The translations under genes were made by a program, and so were the position numbers. Positions 36,380-49,536 of a stretch of DNA of 64,000 nt are shown here, one piece after another (positions within the stretch are counted from its first letter, which is position 1; every line of letters begins with the position of its first letter). The notes beneath the pieces were generated by a model that saw nothing but the letters and a program-made list of their open reading frames with translations, did no database searches and was not told the origin of the DNA. The DNA lies in NCBI GenBank assembly GCA_022393335.1, contig JAJEKB010021488.1, positions 2,187,215 through 2,251,214 on the forward strand, given 5' to 3'. This DNA comes from Macrotrachela quadricornifera (Eukaryota > Rotifera > Eurotatoria > Philodinida > Philodinidae).

Positions 36380-38038
36380 ACGTTTGAGTTCATAAAGAAT
36401 ATGGCAAGATGTTTTTTAATAGTGATGAGTTGGAGAGATAAATTGATTTGTTCATTTGTTCAATTAAAATTTTTTCTATGAAGAAAAAAAGTGACAATCA
36501 AGTTGATTTTAGTAATAATGACCTAGTGATTTGATTAAGAACACAGTTAATATGATTGAGATGCATTGAAATGTTTAATTGTGTCGAATTATCATGCACG
36601 AGCATGTCTTTCCCAAGTTGAATTGCTAGTATGTCTGAATGTTCTACGAGAGGAGGGTAAATGCTAGTGTATGATACACGGACATCTGTATTAATCCTGT
36701 GAATGGTCATGCTTTTTAGCGATACATTTGTATCCGTATTTGCGTACCTCTCCTTTTTTCGACTACATTCCGATATCAAGTCAAATCCTTTATTTTTGTT
36801 TGAAAGAGTATCAAAAACTGTAGTGCTTATGTGAATCCGTTTTTCGAATGAAGCTTTGTTAATAGTATAATAAAAAGCATTTTAATAATTAGAGCGCCAT
36901 TTTTTGAGAGTTTTTCAAGTAGTTGAACGTGCCAGCTCTCTTCTCGGCTTGAAAGATATGAGTTTAAAAAAAGGACTCCGTTAGGACTTGTATCTTGAGA
37001 TGATCTTTTAAACAAAAAAAAATTAGATATATTGAATGAAGATTCTCAGAGAATTTCTGCGGAGAAAACAAGCTATTCTTTAACTCTTATTTGGTCCGTA
37101 TCTCTATTATACGTCATGATAGAAGGTTGAAAATTTTATCACATATGTTCTATCACAGGCCCAACATATCCTCCAAATATCAGCTCAATTGGATGTTCTT
37201 GGGCTAAGAGCAATTGATGAAAGTATTGTCTTTTTTCTGTGTTCGTTATTAATGGACCAATTAATTAAATAAAAACCGATGATAATTTTAAATCAAAGTG
37301 TTCGTTACTCTTTTCTATTTAGTGAAACATAAAAAAGACAACAGTGAAAGTCAATGTTTACAAAGTGATATAAATTAATAGAAAGACTGAAGTCCGATAC
37401 GTCAAAGGCTCCAAGATAGAAAGAAACTTATTAATAGGAAAATTTATGTCAAAAAAAATCAAAGTTTTGCACGCTTAATAAAAAGAAACTAAAAGAAGGA
37501 CAAATCAGAAGTATGTATATCTGTAATATGCTCCTTTTTTTAATGGTATAATTATCGTTCTACTGACAGCTATGAAAAGTTTCTAAACGATAAGACATCA
37601 TCGCACAATAAAAAAAAGCCGTCGTTTCTTATTATTTTAAAGATATAATTCGATTCTTTTCGAAGAAACGCAAGAATCATTACCGAAAGATAAAGCTAGA
37701 ACTATTATTAAAAATTTGAAACATGGGACACATGGAATCTTATAGGATATGAAATAAAATTTAGATTAGAATGAAAATAAAAGTCATAGAAAATAGATAT
37801 TGGTAAATAAGAAGATACAATGGACAATCACGCATCAAAATATGACTCAACGAAAACATTCTCTCATAGAATATAGTCGTACAAAAACTCTAAAATAATA
37901 GATTCTTTATTATTTTTCAATCGATATATGTTTTTATTTGAAGAATAGCATTATTCATTCAAACATATCTATACACTAGAAAAATGATATTTGAGTTATA
38001 CCGAATCTATATGGTCTAGTATATAAAGTGTTAATAAT
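36380..38038. other. Intergenic, no gene recognised
   Basis: Lies between two convergent genes (VIT/vWA plus, gene A minus), so it should contain both 3' ends. TTTATT at about 37906 could be the polyadenylation signal (AATAAA on the minus strand) of gene A. Open frames at 36498-36779 and 36827-37015 (minus) have no recognisable content. Confidence 0.4.
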
Positions 38039-40139
38039 TTAACCAACAATAACTTGCATTTCTTCTTCAGTCACTTTGGCTAAAAATCGTTCATACTCTT
38101 CACGACGAGCCCTGTTACGTTTACTATATTCATTTTGCCGGCTTTGAGCTAATTCTATAATTTGTGTTGATGTTGAAGTAATATTCGACGAGAGTGAACG
38201 TAAATAAGATGATCGTTCAGTATCCGTTTGAAGAAAAAGCAAAGTATTCATACCAGCAATTTTATCTATCATATATGTTGATGAAATATCATAATAGGTT
38301 TTTGACATAACATAGAGTAAATAAGCACCACGTTCTATTTCTTGACAGGTTATGCTTAGAATTTCGACGAATAATTCTCTATCAGCTGGATCAAGTAATA
38401 AATTATGTTCTTGAGCTTCTTTAAGAGCACCGATAAATTCGTGCACAATGATCTAAAAATCAGAAATAGAGAGCAAATCAACTATCGATATAGATAATCT
38501 TCTCTTGCTTACCTGTTGTGTGCTATCAGCTTGTACAGACAATTTAGAAAAGAATTGAATCAAACGTCCCCATTGTTCTTTGATTTGATTCATTTGTAAA
38601 ATAGATTCAATAAGAATGTCAACAATTTCTTGTACACTCATTTTATCTAAATCAAGAGCAGCAATTTTATTAATCATAGCCACGATTTTCTGCTGTTCAG
38701 CTGCTTGTTGTATGGCAAAATTAGCATGGCGATTTTCAGCTTCTTTCAACACTTGTAGAAGATGATTTGCTTTGGCGATAGCATTCTGTCTGGCTGTTTC
38801 AGCTGCGGCAGCGGCTGCATTCAGAGCTGCTTGATTATTATAGCATAATCCTAAAATACATCCAAGAATACGAGCAGGAGCCGTAATTATATTAACGACA
38901 ACTTGAATTATTTTTCTAAATACTCGTTTGAACCATCCACGAGCAGTTGGAATGGCATGATATGCCTCTTGATATTCTTTGCGAGCTTTCTCGATTTCTA
39001 GTCGAGCATTTTCATATTGTGTTGCAATAGAATTTATGTTATTTTGAAGCTGCTGTTGTTCAGCTTTTGATTTATCAATTTGTGATTGAATTTGATTAAC
39101 AATGTTTATTTGTGATGAATGACTATTTGTACTCGCTTCAAGAATTTCAGCAATGAGATCTTGTAATGAAGAAAATTTTTCAAACGTTGTCTGAGCATAT
39201 GCAGCATTTTCATTAGCTATTCGACCAATTTCTGTCAAAGTACTTGGAAGCATACTTTGAATGAATGTTGGAGAACCGGCAATGACTAACTTAAGAGCTG
39301 TTTTAACCTGACGTGGTATTTGTTGAACGTTGAGTTGAATACGATCCATAGCAGTATGTGCACCAAGTAATGCTAAATACATTGAACCTGACACTTGAGC
39401 AAGTGTCGCTTTAAATGAACTCGGATATTTGATATATTGAAAGACGAAGTTTGGGGGATAAGTCAATGGAAAGTCACGTTTACTAGCAAGAACGAGCAGA
39501 TTACCAACATAGTTAACTGAGAGTGGTCCAGCAGTCATCAAATGTACCCATTCACCATCAATATTATCTTGTAATGTCAATTGATCATCAAGTTTATCAT
39601 CAAAAATTGATTCATAAATATCATCATTGTTAGAACGAGATAATGCACCTACAACATATTTTAGAAAATCAATCTTTTGATTTCTAAAAATTAAGAAATA
39701 GATTTTCGTGTTGATACTCACCACCTAGTGTATCATTACCGCTTACTAACTCTAACAGAAATTGATTGTCGTCCATTTGTGGTATGTCATAGAGCTTACC
39801 ACGATCCATATTAATCACCCTTTGAATAAAAGGATCACTGAACGGATTTGATGAACTATCGAGCGGCAGAAAGACTGTATCAACCAATGATGAGGTATGC
39901 ACATTATTTATCATTGCTATCATCATCATCCAGCAAATCCATGAACACACTACAATTAAAATCTATTTCGTTTTGAATAAAGCAAAAGTTAGTTAACATT
40001 CAAGAGGTGAAAATTTCAACAGTTTTCTCTTCAATTGATTGAATTGTGTTAAACATTAATTAGCTTTGGATCGATGTACTTTGTTTATTACTCAAAAAAT
40101 ATTTATTTCTACGAGAAAATACTCACACGTGATCATCAT
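38039..40139 (-). CDS. Secreted coiled-coil protein with hydrophobic segment (paralog A)
   Basis: Four exons, complement(join(38039..38452,38513..39648,39722..39949,40127..40139)), 596 residues. All introns are GT-AG (60, 73 and 177 bp), and the frames join exactly. Exon 1 is only 13 nt and completes a signal peptide with exon 2 (MMITLCSWICWMMMIAMINN). Residues about 100-250 hold the conserved block TAGPLSVNYV and SKRDFPLT. Residues about 250-312 form a charged coiled coil, about 326-350 a hydrophobic stretch (KIIQVVVNIITAPARILGCI), and about 352-415 a second Ala-rich coiled coil, followed by a conserved QWGRLIQFF motif (439-447). The last exon (137 aa) contains SKTYYDIS and ELAQSRQNEY. I recognise no named family. 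The helix / hydrophobic hairpin / helix plan resembles alpha-type pore-forming proteins, but that is only architectural inference. It is the first of three tandem paralogs. Confidence 0.85.
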
Positions 40140-40290
40140 ATCGATGAGTTGTTCACAGAATATTTTTTTACAACAACGATGTTCTTAAGAAAAAGAAAAT
40201 TTGTCTATAACGAGTTATATTTTGACTCGGTAATATAATAAACTGTAAGAACAACGACATGTGTGCAAACAATACACTTGTTCCCGTCGA
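40140..40290 (-). promoter_or_regulatory. Conserved 5' region of the paralog cluster
   Basis: The region upstream of gene A is similar to that upstream of gene B (47663-47800): GAGTTGTTCACAGAATATTT directly next to the start codon, then TTCTTAAGA, GTTATATT and, 110-130 bp out, ACATGTGTGCA. Gene C keeps only a weaker match (ACGACACATGTAT near 52179). This conservation outside the coding part suggests 5' untranslated and promoter sequence, but it may also reflect recent duplication. Confidence 0.35.
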
Positions 40291-40639
40291 TCATGTTGTC
40301 GTCTATCTCATTCCCATTATGATATATCAGTCGAATGTCCTTTTCAACGAAAACCATCAACCTGCGAAGAAAACAAACTTTCAGCGAAAGACTAAGTTTT
40401 ATTTTATCAATGAGAGTATGAATCACTTATCACAGCTGGTTTGTCACTAGTCAATTCCACCACTATAACAAAAGCTGCATGTATTGGTCGTAGCAATGCA
40501 TTGAATTTAAATTATCTATTTACAATCAGTAAAGATGAATCTAAGTGAGTGCGTATTTGAATAACCTTCGCTTAAATAATGTTTTCAGTTTATTAATGTG
40601 TATCTATCATGGAATTGCTGATGACAAATCCGATAGGTA

Positions 40640-41460
40640 TAATGGTCTTTTGAGTACTCACACCGCTATGGAACAAATCCAGTTGACCATTATATAAGTT
40701 CCTACGCATGTCAAAACAGAAATAAAACTAATAACACCCGGCCGACATCAAATGCTATGCTCAAATCAACGTTTACTAAATCAACTCTTCTTCTTTTCAA
40801 TCAACTCATGAAAAAACAAAAAGACAATTCGTCTCTTGAACAGAAACATTTCAAAGAAAACCTTGAAAATATAAGGAATCAATACAGTCAATCTAAAATG
40901 CACTTTGAAGCTATGCGCCAACATCATCGGAAATTATACAATCTGGAGGTTCAAAACTAGATTTACTCACTACAACCATCGATTGTTTGCTCGATAGTTG
41001 TAGTGGTCCAACTATTCATATTGAGAATACAAAGTTTGAAAATGCTATGAAAGTGGCTATACTTGCTAAAGAAAATTTGAAACGTGTTTAAAAGATTCAT
41101 AACGATCATTTTCAACTTCAATTAGCTGAACAAAACCAACTGACTAAAACTATAAAAAATAAAATGGCCATATTTGATTTAATTCAATTAAAGAACAATT
41201 AGCTATTTAAGCTCATAACACTCAACAAGACCAAACAGATGATTTGTTAGTTGATCTATTCGACCACGAATTCTTCATAGAAATCTTGATACATGATACT
41301 ATATCAATTGAGCGCGATGCTCATTTATTATTTACTACGACTAAAACTTATTATGCTATGTCAAATGAACACATGATCAATTAAATTGAATTAGCACAAG
41401 AATGGCATACATTTTATCGTCTCAAAGCAGCACACAGTCATTGGGCTGAATGGACACATA
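40640..41460 (+). pseudogene. Inverted, decayed fourth copy of the secreted paralog family
   Basis: On the plus strand, scattered frames match paralog A in order. STHTAMEQIQLTI (near 40660) corresponds to GAHTAMDRIQLNV. A coiled coil at 40757-40960 (NIRNQYSQSKMHFEAMRQ) corresponds to the first coiled coil of A. AILAKENLKRV and LQLAEQNQLTKTI (41055-41150) correspond to the second. FFIEILIHDTISIERDAHLL then KTYYAMSNEHMIN (41270-41385) correspond to the last exon of A. Stop codons and frame changes separate these blocks, and the hydrophobic segment is not recognisable. It stands head to head with gene A. Confidence 0.75.
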
Positions 41461-41634
41461 TTAATAAAATACTTACATTTGAATTGAAAGAAATAATCAG
41501 TTAATCATATTTTAAATATTTCTTTCAAAAATGTAAACTTTCCTATATAGACTTCTGATATGATTTCTTTATCAAAAGTCTCTACTCCTAATAAAAACTA
41601 ATAGATAACAATTATTTCAAATTTGATGTTGTCA

Positions 41635-41710
41635 GCAATATGCTGGTGCGATCATTTTCCAACGCATAAGTTCACGTTTTCAAATGTACGCAAAGTACTA
41701 AACTTGGAGT
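41635..41710. repeat. 3' flank shared by genes B and C
   Basis: The word pair CAACGCATAAGTTCACGTTT / CAAATGTACGCAAAGTACT recurs about 490 bp downstream of gene C (49048-49112, CAACGCGTAAGTTTACGTTA / CAAATGTATACAGAATACT). The B/C duplication therefore included 3' flanking DNA. Confidence 0.6.
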
Positions 41711-42337
41711 GATTCAGAATACATCCCACTGTATTTGGTGTCTGTTAAAAGCGAAGCTTTCTAAATCAAAAGAAATTGATTTGAAAGATTTCTATTTAAG
41801 ACAGTTTGTAGAATACTTCAACATACTTGGGTTATACCAAAAGTAATGAAGCAGTCATTATAATACGATATAAACAGCTCGCGAAACAATCCTCTTCATA
41901 TATATTGATAAGGTAAAGATCGTTATTACTACGATAATGAGCTTATTCGATATTTCTAGATGGTGTTTCGATTATACAGGTTCATTAAGCCATGCTTCGT
42001 TTTCGATCTTCATGAAATTGTCAGAATCATATTTCAACTCTTCTAAGATGTGAAGCCTGGTCATCAGAAGCAAAATACAGTCCTCTATAGATAGCGTTTG
42101 ATTGCATCAAAATTTTATTATTATCATATTAATTGAAGATTGATGTATATTATAGAAATATAGAGCACTGTTAGTGTTACTACTTTCGGTGTACCTTAGA
42201 TAACTTAGTTTTTGCACACTCGTCAATAAAGACATATGGTGGCTTGCAAAAAATCTTTTTAATGGAATTTCCACTCGCTTAATATTCATACTCAAGCTTC
42301 ACAATTATTAGTCATTTCATGCACTTCGAAAAGTAGT

Positions 42338-45300
42338 TTAATCAGTATTAACTTGCAAATTTTTTTCAACCCATTCAGCCAGTAAGTGATCGTATTCCTC
42401 ATGATGATTCTTGCTAAGTACAATATATTCTTGTGATCGTTTTTGAGCTAATTGTAGCACATGTGATGAAGTCAATGTAATGTTCAAAGTTAATGAATTC
42501 AGGTAGGATAATTGTTCAGCATCCGCTTGAAGAAGAAGCAACGCATTTGTATTACTTATCTGATTGATCATGTGTTCCGATGAAATATCAACATAAGTTT
42601 TGGACATGATATAGATGAAATCAGCATTTTTTATTATTTCTTGACTTGTTATGGCAAGAAAGGAAAGAAAGACTTGTTTTTCAGCAGGTTGGTAAAATTT
42701 GAACTTTTTAACTGTTGCGTCTTTGATAATTTCAAAGAATTGCTTAACAACCTAGACAGAAAAACGAAAGGAAACATCATATATACTGCTCATGAAAAGC
42801 ACACGGTTTTGAGTCAGAAGTGGTAGCACGTTAGGCATTGTGACTAAACTGAAAGTTCAGCCTGCATGAGTTTCATTTTAAAAGGTCAATTATCAGTAGT
42901 TCATGAAATTAAGAGAGTGTTCCTTATTTTCCAATACAGCTAAATAAGTCTATCATATTTTCTAAAGTCCAATCATGGATCGATCGAACATCTCAGTTGT
43001 CTCTCTATTTCCTAGTAACATGATAGGTACATTTTTGTAGATTGTTGATAACTATGTCGCTTGAAATATATATGTTTAGCTATACATATAATAATAAAAT
43101 CTGGATAGTGTTTTAATTCAAGTCACGTTAAACTTGTTCGTTCAATCACAAGAAACAGTTTCAATCGCGATAGATCAAACATTCCTGATAATCTATAAAT
43201 AAAATTCCTTGATATTATTTATTAATGTTATCTTTCCAGCAGATTTTATTTTGATGCTGTCTCGATAGCCAAGGTTTTTGTTTATATCATTTCGAGAGAG
43301 AGAGAACAAGTATTTATTCTTATTCTGTCTGATTAACACTATGTACTTTTTGAAAGTATCAAGCCATAAGACATATTGTTAATGTCAAATTGCCAACTGC
43401 TGCAGATGTCCTAGACTGTCAGTAGTTAAATGATCGTAGTTTTACACTAGCAATCTACTAGTAGGACGTTAAACCTACTTTCTTTTGGTAGATAGAATCT
43501 GAGATCATGTTTTCGAAAAATAAACAAGGAGTTCATTATCAAATAGCTTGAGAAAGATTAAGTTCAAGTGACAACTGTTGACGAAACATCAATGTGTGAC
43601 ACTGGGATTGATACAATAATATGTTCATGCATGTCAAGTGATACCAAAACAAAAGAAAGTAGAAGAATTGTGATGGTATAACACGAATATAAACCTATTA
43701 ACGTTATATTCAGTACAATTTATTCTCGTATTGATTGAAATGGTAAATGCTTTCTATATCAAATTACAATTAACAATAGAAAATATACTAAAAGACGACA
43801 TGATATTCATAATGAATGATATCAATGCAAGAGTAAGTGCACAACAACATCAGACAGATCATGGTATTTTGAGATCAAATACAGTTAACAAAATCAATAA
43901 AATTGGAATCGGCAACAGTTTATACGAGTCAGAACTTTTCTCCGATTAATAATTGAATCAGTTATTCAGAAACTTATTGAAACAATATTTGTTAAATAAT
44001 TACACTAGTAGATGCTCCTGAAAACAATACAATGGAAGTCAATTATCTATAAATTAATTGACAAATACTCTTTCAGTCATATTCACCAATACAAAAAATA
44101 AAAGTCACTATCAAAAAAAGGGTTGAGTTCATCAGCTGATTCTTCACTGTCATTGACTTTCTCTTGGCTAGGAAGATCATTAGAATTTCTATTGATTGTT
44201 TACAAACTCTTTATCGCTTCTTTGTTTTCATTCCTATGTATTCATACTGCCCGAAGAGGTTAACCAAAAGAAAATAAAGAAGTTTGAAAAATAGTGCTGA
44301 TAAACTATTTTTATAAAAACCACTTAAAATTAAACAGAAAAAAACGAAATTTTGTTGTGATATTTGAAGCAAGATTATTTTTATTCAAAAATAACTATAA
44401 AATTTAGCAATTCCGATACGGTTCCGATTCTAGAAATAGTTGACTTTGCACATCCCTAATATAATTACAAGATGATTCAATTCCACGAACTATCGAAAAT
44501 TAACAAGTTAATACAACAAACAGCAACATTTCAATACAGAATCAAATGACTGAAAGCAATGAAGAATTTTCATGTCTTGGCTGTTACCTAGGTCAATGAT
44601 CCACAGTCGTACACATCTATATACCATTAATTTTGACAAAAAATCGCAAGCGTTTAGATTGACCGTTCACAACGATCATAAATAGGGCTTTACGGCGCAC
44701 TATGGCAATCATAACATTGAATTTTAATTAATTCTTTATATTTGTTAAGAAGATTTCAAAAATCGAATTAAAATCATCTTACTAGAATTTATGTAGATCG
44801 TTATCCTAAATCATTCAATCAACGAATTCAAACAGACCTGTATTCATTAACGCAACTCCATGAGATTAGTAGCCATTATACTGAATTTTTGCCTTTAGTA
44901 AGATACTTGTGAAAAATTCGAATTATGCAATTCTGACCTGAAATTTTATCCATTTACAGTTCTTATAATATGTGAAAAACATCAGGTCGAATTTCTATAA
45001 TTCTAGTTTTTTATAAGTGCCTTACCAGTGATAAAAATCTAGACAGCGCATGAGCACGAACCCTTCTAAATTGCTATTAGTTTCATGGAGCCCTACACTT
45101 GAAAACCTTCTCTCATCAGAGACATCCTAGTGAAATTCTAGGTGTAGGTATAACGGTTCGTCATGGTTTTGTATGATGAATTCTGCCATGACAGGACCGT
45201 AAATGTAGCGTACAAAGTCGTTTACGATCGTCGTAATATGGAATCTGAAGGATGTCACAAAAGATCAGACAATAGGAAAAGAAATTGAAATAAGAACAAC

Positions 45301-47662
45301 AAAAGCGGCACGAGCTTTTATTATGTTATGTCACACAATATGGCCCAGAAAAACAATTTTCATTCGAGCAAAACTCAATATTTCGGTTCTGTGTCATTTC
45401 AGTCCTGGCATATGGAATCAAGGTATGAACTTTCACTGTGGCACAAGAAAGATGTCTACGTACAATCACTGATGGCAATGTTGATGATAGAATGACGAAT
45501 GAACAATTGTTGAAGTTAACTGGTTAACCTTCTCTCAATGAAATCTTGCGACAAAATAGATTGTGGTGGTTTGGTCATGTGAATTGATCACGGAATGCTG
45601 ATAATGAACCATCCATAAGCAAAAAGATCACGTTCAGTTACTAACCAACTACAGATCAAACGACCTCGAAATTGTGGTATACGCATCCGATGAGAGGATA
45701 AGAACTGGCGACGACAATTGATCAACAACTAAAACAACAAACACAAATAAGACAACAAACTATGGCTACCATAATAAACTATATACACCGTAAAGTAGCA
45801 GAAATGATTTGTTGTAATCTGAATGCCACATATGTTTCGTATCCAACAAAATGTTCAAGGTACATAGAATTACTAATCATGTCAATACGTCTTCATAAGT
45901 ATGGTGCTAAAAAAACAACATCAAGTAAATGAGCTCTTAATTTATCGGGAATTTAAGTAGAATATTCACTGGATGTATGAAATCATGTAACGAAATGGTA
46001 CACAAAAGACGTTTCATTTATACTTACTTGCTGTAAAATACGAGTTTGCATAACTAGTTTGTCAAAGAATTGTATCAGTCTTCTCCACTGGCTTTGAATC
46101 TTATTCATTTGTAGAGCAGAGTCCAGAAGAATATTTAAAACTTCGAGTTTATTTGTACCGGTGAGATCCCGAGTATTGATCTTTTTTGTGAACGTACTCT
46201 GCTTATGTGCCGAAGTAGTTTCCTGATTGATTTGTGCGTCACGTTTTTTGCTTTGTTTTACTAGCTGTAAACGTTCTATTTTTGGTACAGTTTTCTGTTT
46301 CATTATTTTATCTGCAGAAGTGGTGTTAAACAGAATTAGTTGATTCATGTAACACAATTTTAAGATATTATCAGTTTTTGAAAGAGAATTAATATATGAC
46401 GATCTTTGGGACTTATCGAACGTATGAAATATTTTTCCCAGCGAATCATGACTAACCGGTGGACTTTTGTAAAATTTAAGAACCTCATTCACGATGTTTT
46501 TCTCAGATATTCTTTCTTTTTCAGATGATTTCTTGCTACGATTTAGGTGGATATCTTCTTCTTCTTCTTCATGTCTAGGCACTGGGTCAACAGTCTGCGA
46601 TCGTTTCTTGGATATGTTGCTGATATATGTAGAATGAGTGGAAGCGATTATCTTAATAATTTCCATGAGCACTTGATCAGCATACATGGACTTATCATAT
46701 ATTGTTTGAGATTGTACAAAACTTCCATTAACTATGCGATCAATAGTTTCTAAATTTTTAGGAAGCATAAGTTCAATAAGCATAGGGGAATCAGAAGCGA
46801 GTAACTTAAAAACTGTTTTGACGTGAGTAGATAATTGTTCACTATTGAATTGGATACCATTAATAGTAGTATGAGCAGCAAGTAGGGTCGAATATATTGA
46901 ATCTGATATTTGAGCAATTGTTCCCTGAAATGAATTTGAATCTTTGATGTATTGAAAAGCAACATTTGCTGAAGTAGTTAATGGAAAGTCACGTTTACTG
47001 GCGAGTATGAGCAAACGATTAACATAGTTAATTGAAAGTGGTCCCGCAGTCGTCAAATGAACCCATTTATCATCGATATTATCTTGTAATGTCAACTGAT
47101 CATCAAGTTTACTATCAGAAATTGAATTAGAAATGCCGCCGTTGTCAGAGCGAGATAATGTACCTACAACATATTTTATCTTAATATTTTCAAACAATTT
47201 GGAAAGTATTTGACTCATGAGTAGTTCTCTGCTCTGATACTTACCGCTCAATGTATCATCATCGTTCATTGATTCTAGCAACAATTTATTGTCGTCAGTT
47301 TGTGGAATAGTAGAACGCTTATCATGATTCGTTCTGATCATTCTTCGAATGAAAAGATCACTGAACGGAATCAATGAACTATTCAATGGCAGAAAGACTA
47401 TATGAGCCTGTGATGAAGCATGCACATTATTTATCATTGCTATCATCACCATCCAGCAAAACCATGAACGCACTATAATTAAAGTATATTTCGTTTTGAA
47501 TAAAGTGAAAGTCAGTTAACATTCAAGAGGTGAAAATTTCAACAGCTTTCCCTTCAATTGATTGAATTATGTTAAACATTAATAAGCTTTGGATCGATAG
47601 ACTTTTTTTATTAGTCAAGAAATATTTATTTCTACGAGAAAATACTCACGTGTGATCATCAT
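42338..47662 (-). CDS. Secreted protein, paralog B (charged central region)
   Basis: Four exons, complement(join(42338..42751,46028..47163,47245..47472,47650..47662)), 596 residues. Exon lengths (13, 228, 1136, 414) and phases equal those of paralog A. The signal peptide is MMITLRSWFCWMVMIAMINN. The block TAGPLSINYVNRLLILASKR is conserved, as are QWRRLIQFFDKL and the last exon (SKTYVDISSEHMIN, LAQKRSQEY). Between them the coiled coils and hydrophobic segment of A are replaced by a charged, probably disordered region with a five-Glu run and many Lys/Ser, so function must differ. The last intron is 3.28 kb because it holds a decayed LINE and other debris; the splice sites around it look sound (GTAAGTATA donor, GTCTAG acceptor). 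Assignment of the 42338-42751 exon to this gene rests on order, phase and homology. Confidence 0.8.
43731..45730 (+). mobile_element. Decayed non-LTR retrotransposon in gene B intron
   Basis: On the plus strand, antisense to gene B, 43731-43949 encodes part of an AP-endonuclease domain: DDMIFIMNDINARV, corresponding to the (M)GDFNARVG motif of LINE ORF2, followed by GILRSNTVNKINKIGIGNS. About 1.3 kb on, the C-terminal end of ORF2 is recognisable: TVAQERCLRTITDG, RMTNEQLLKLTG, LRQNRLWWFGHVN, and IKRPRNCGIRIR. Stops and frame changes interrupt it, and most of the reverse transcriptase is deleted or unrecognisable. It is a dead copy tolerated in the intron. Confidence 0.72.
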
Positions 47663-49536
47663 ATCGACGAGTTGTTCACAGAATATTTTTATTACAACAA
47701 CTATATTCTTAAGAGAAAAAATTGTTTAGATTGTGTTATATTCTGTATTCTGACTGTCGAATGTGAAAAGCTAGAAACAACAACATGTGTGCATACAAAG
47801 AGCCGATTCTCATCAGTCTCGCTTTCATCATGATTTTATCAAACAATGCTGTTTTCGGCGAAATTCGATAAGTACTCAACAAAACAAAATTTTCATAAAT
47901 TGTAATCTGCGATAAAGATGTTTCGACTCGTTATGCATCTCATATTAGATAACTATACTATATCTGTTGTCAACTCTTTCAATTTTAAATACATATAATA
48001 TGTTGCTCATCGTTGGTTTTGCTGTATAATCTAGGTTTTGATATTTTGTATTAAAAATAAATACACACGGAGACAAATAAAGGTAGTAATATGAATACTT
48101 TCGGATGCTTTACCTTGTCCTAGCTATAGAGTAGAATAGGGTAAACTATGAAAAAGTTATCTTCTAAACATCTTTCTCAATATTTTTCCTTTCGTCAAAG
48201 TGTTTCTTAAAGTTTTATATGAAGTCTGTAGAAAGCAAGATAAACTAGAATAGTTGCACTTGAAAAAAGTTAAATGGCGCAAGCTTGATTTTACATACAA
48301 GTTATCTCTTCAATATCAACACCCAACTTTTTTCAATGATACATTGCTGAACTGGAAATGAAGAAAAAAATAAGAGATACAAGCGAAACAATCGATACTC
48401 TAGTCGACTCTCATTCGCAAAGTCACTGATGAGTTCCTTAAAAATGTGAACTACTTGATGAATCCACAGAGAATCATCTTAATTTTCCTAAGTGAGATCC
48501 AAAAGATAAAAACTTCCTGGAGAGTTTGGTTTTTTTTTGATGATTTTGCTTGACAAAGTGTATAATCATTTTAATTTTATGCTAAATTACATTTGATCAA
48601 AATTGAGAGATATACCATGTCGTCTTTTTCTTGTAAAAACTGGCGGTGGAAATCCTAACCAACGGTAAATCGTGGTTATATTCAGCTATTTCTAACAACT
48701 TAAATTATTGCTTTTTTATTTAGATATTATCTAAAAACTGATTGAGTAGTAAGTATTGATTTAGAATACTAAATTATATATTTTTTTGTCTAGATTTGTT
48801 CAACAATAAATCTAATCATAAGCATGAAGCTATTTAAAAAGGACTGTCGGCTTTTGGCCGATCCGAACAACATGAGTAGTAAAGAACGAAGCTTGTATTT
48901 ATCCCTAGAAATTTCCAGTGATTTCCTTGAAAATCCTTAGGAACTTTCTATCACTCCCTTTCAATTCCTTAGAAGATCCCTGTCGTGATTCATCGGTGAA
49001 GTTTTCGTGAGGACTTCCTGGGGATTCATTAAGGAAGAGTTAGCTAGGATATGCTAGTGCAGTCATTTTTCAACGCGTAAGTTTACGTTACCAAATGTAT
49101 ACAGAATACTCAAGAGAATCCACCCTACTCTACTTGAGGACTGTGAGACTGAGTTGATTGACTACCTCATTCCTTGTGTTGGATACCAGTTGTTGTTGAA
49201 TATTTTGAAATTGTAAACCACACCATGGTTTCAATATGAGAGTCATATAGATGCACATAGAATGAAACTTGACGTGCATAATTAATTTTTCTGAGATGTT
49301 AGATATCGACCAATGAAATTATTCTTGCACTGTTGTGATTTCTATTGAAGATGTACTAAAGAATACTCCGAAATAATTTATTTTTATTGACTACTCTCGA
49401 TCAACTCATACGGTGACTTTGCAAATAAATCATTTCTGTGACATTCGTACAGATTAGAAATAGAAGATTTACACTCGTTTTATATTTATCCACAAGCTAC
49501 TCATTTATAAATCATTTCATATGGTTCAAAACAAAT
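47663..49536. other. Spacer between paralogs B and C
   Basis: Contains the B promoter region on its left (see the conserved 5' block at 40140-40290) and the duplicated 3' flank of gene C near 49048-49112. In between, a short stretch of TTCCT/GGATTTC-like words (48905-49035) is weakly repetitive. No gene is recognised. Confidence 0.4.

Noticed and set aside
36498..36779. 93-codon minus-strand open frame
   Set aside because: No recognisable domain; lies between two convergent gene ends where untranslated sequence is expected.
46750..46965. Small open frame in another frame of gene B exon 3
   Set aside because: It is a shadow of the strongly supported coding frame of gene B.
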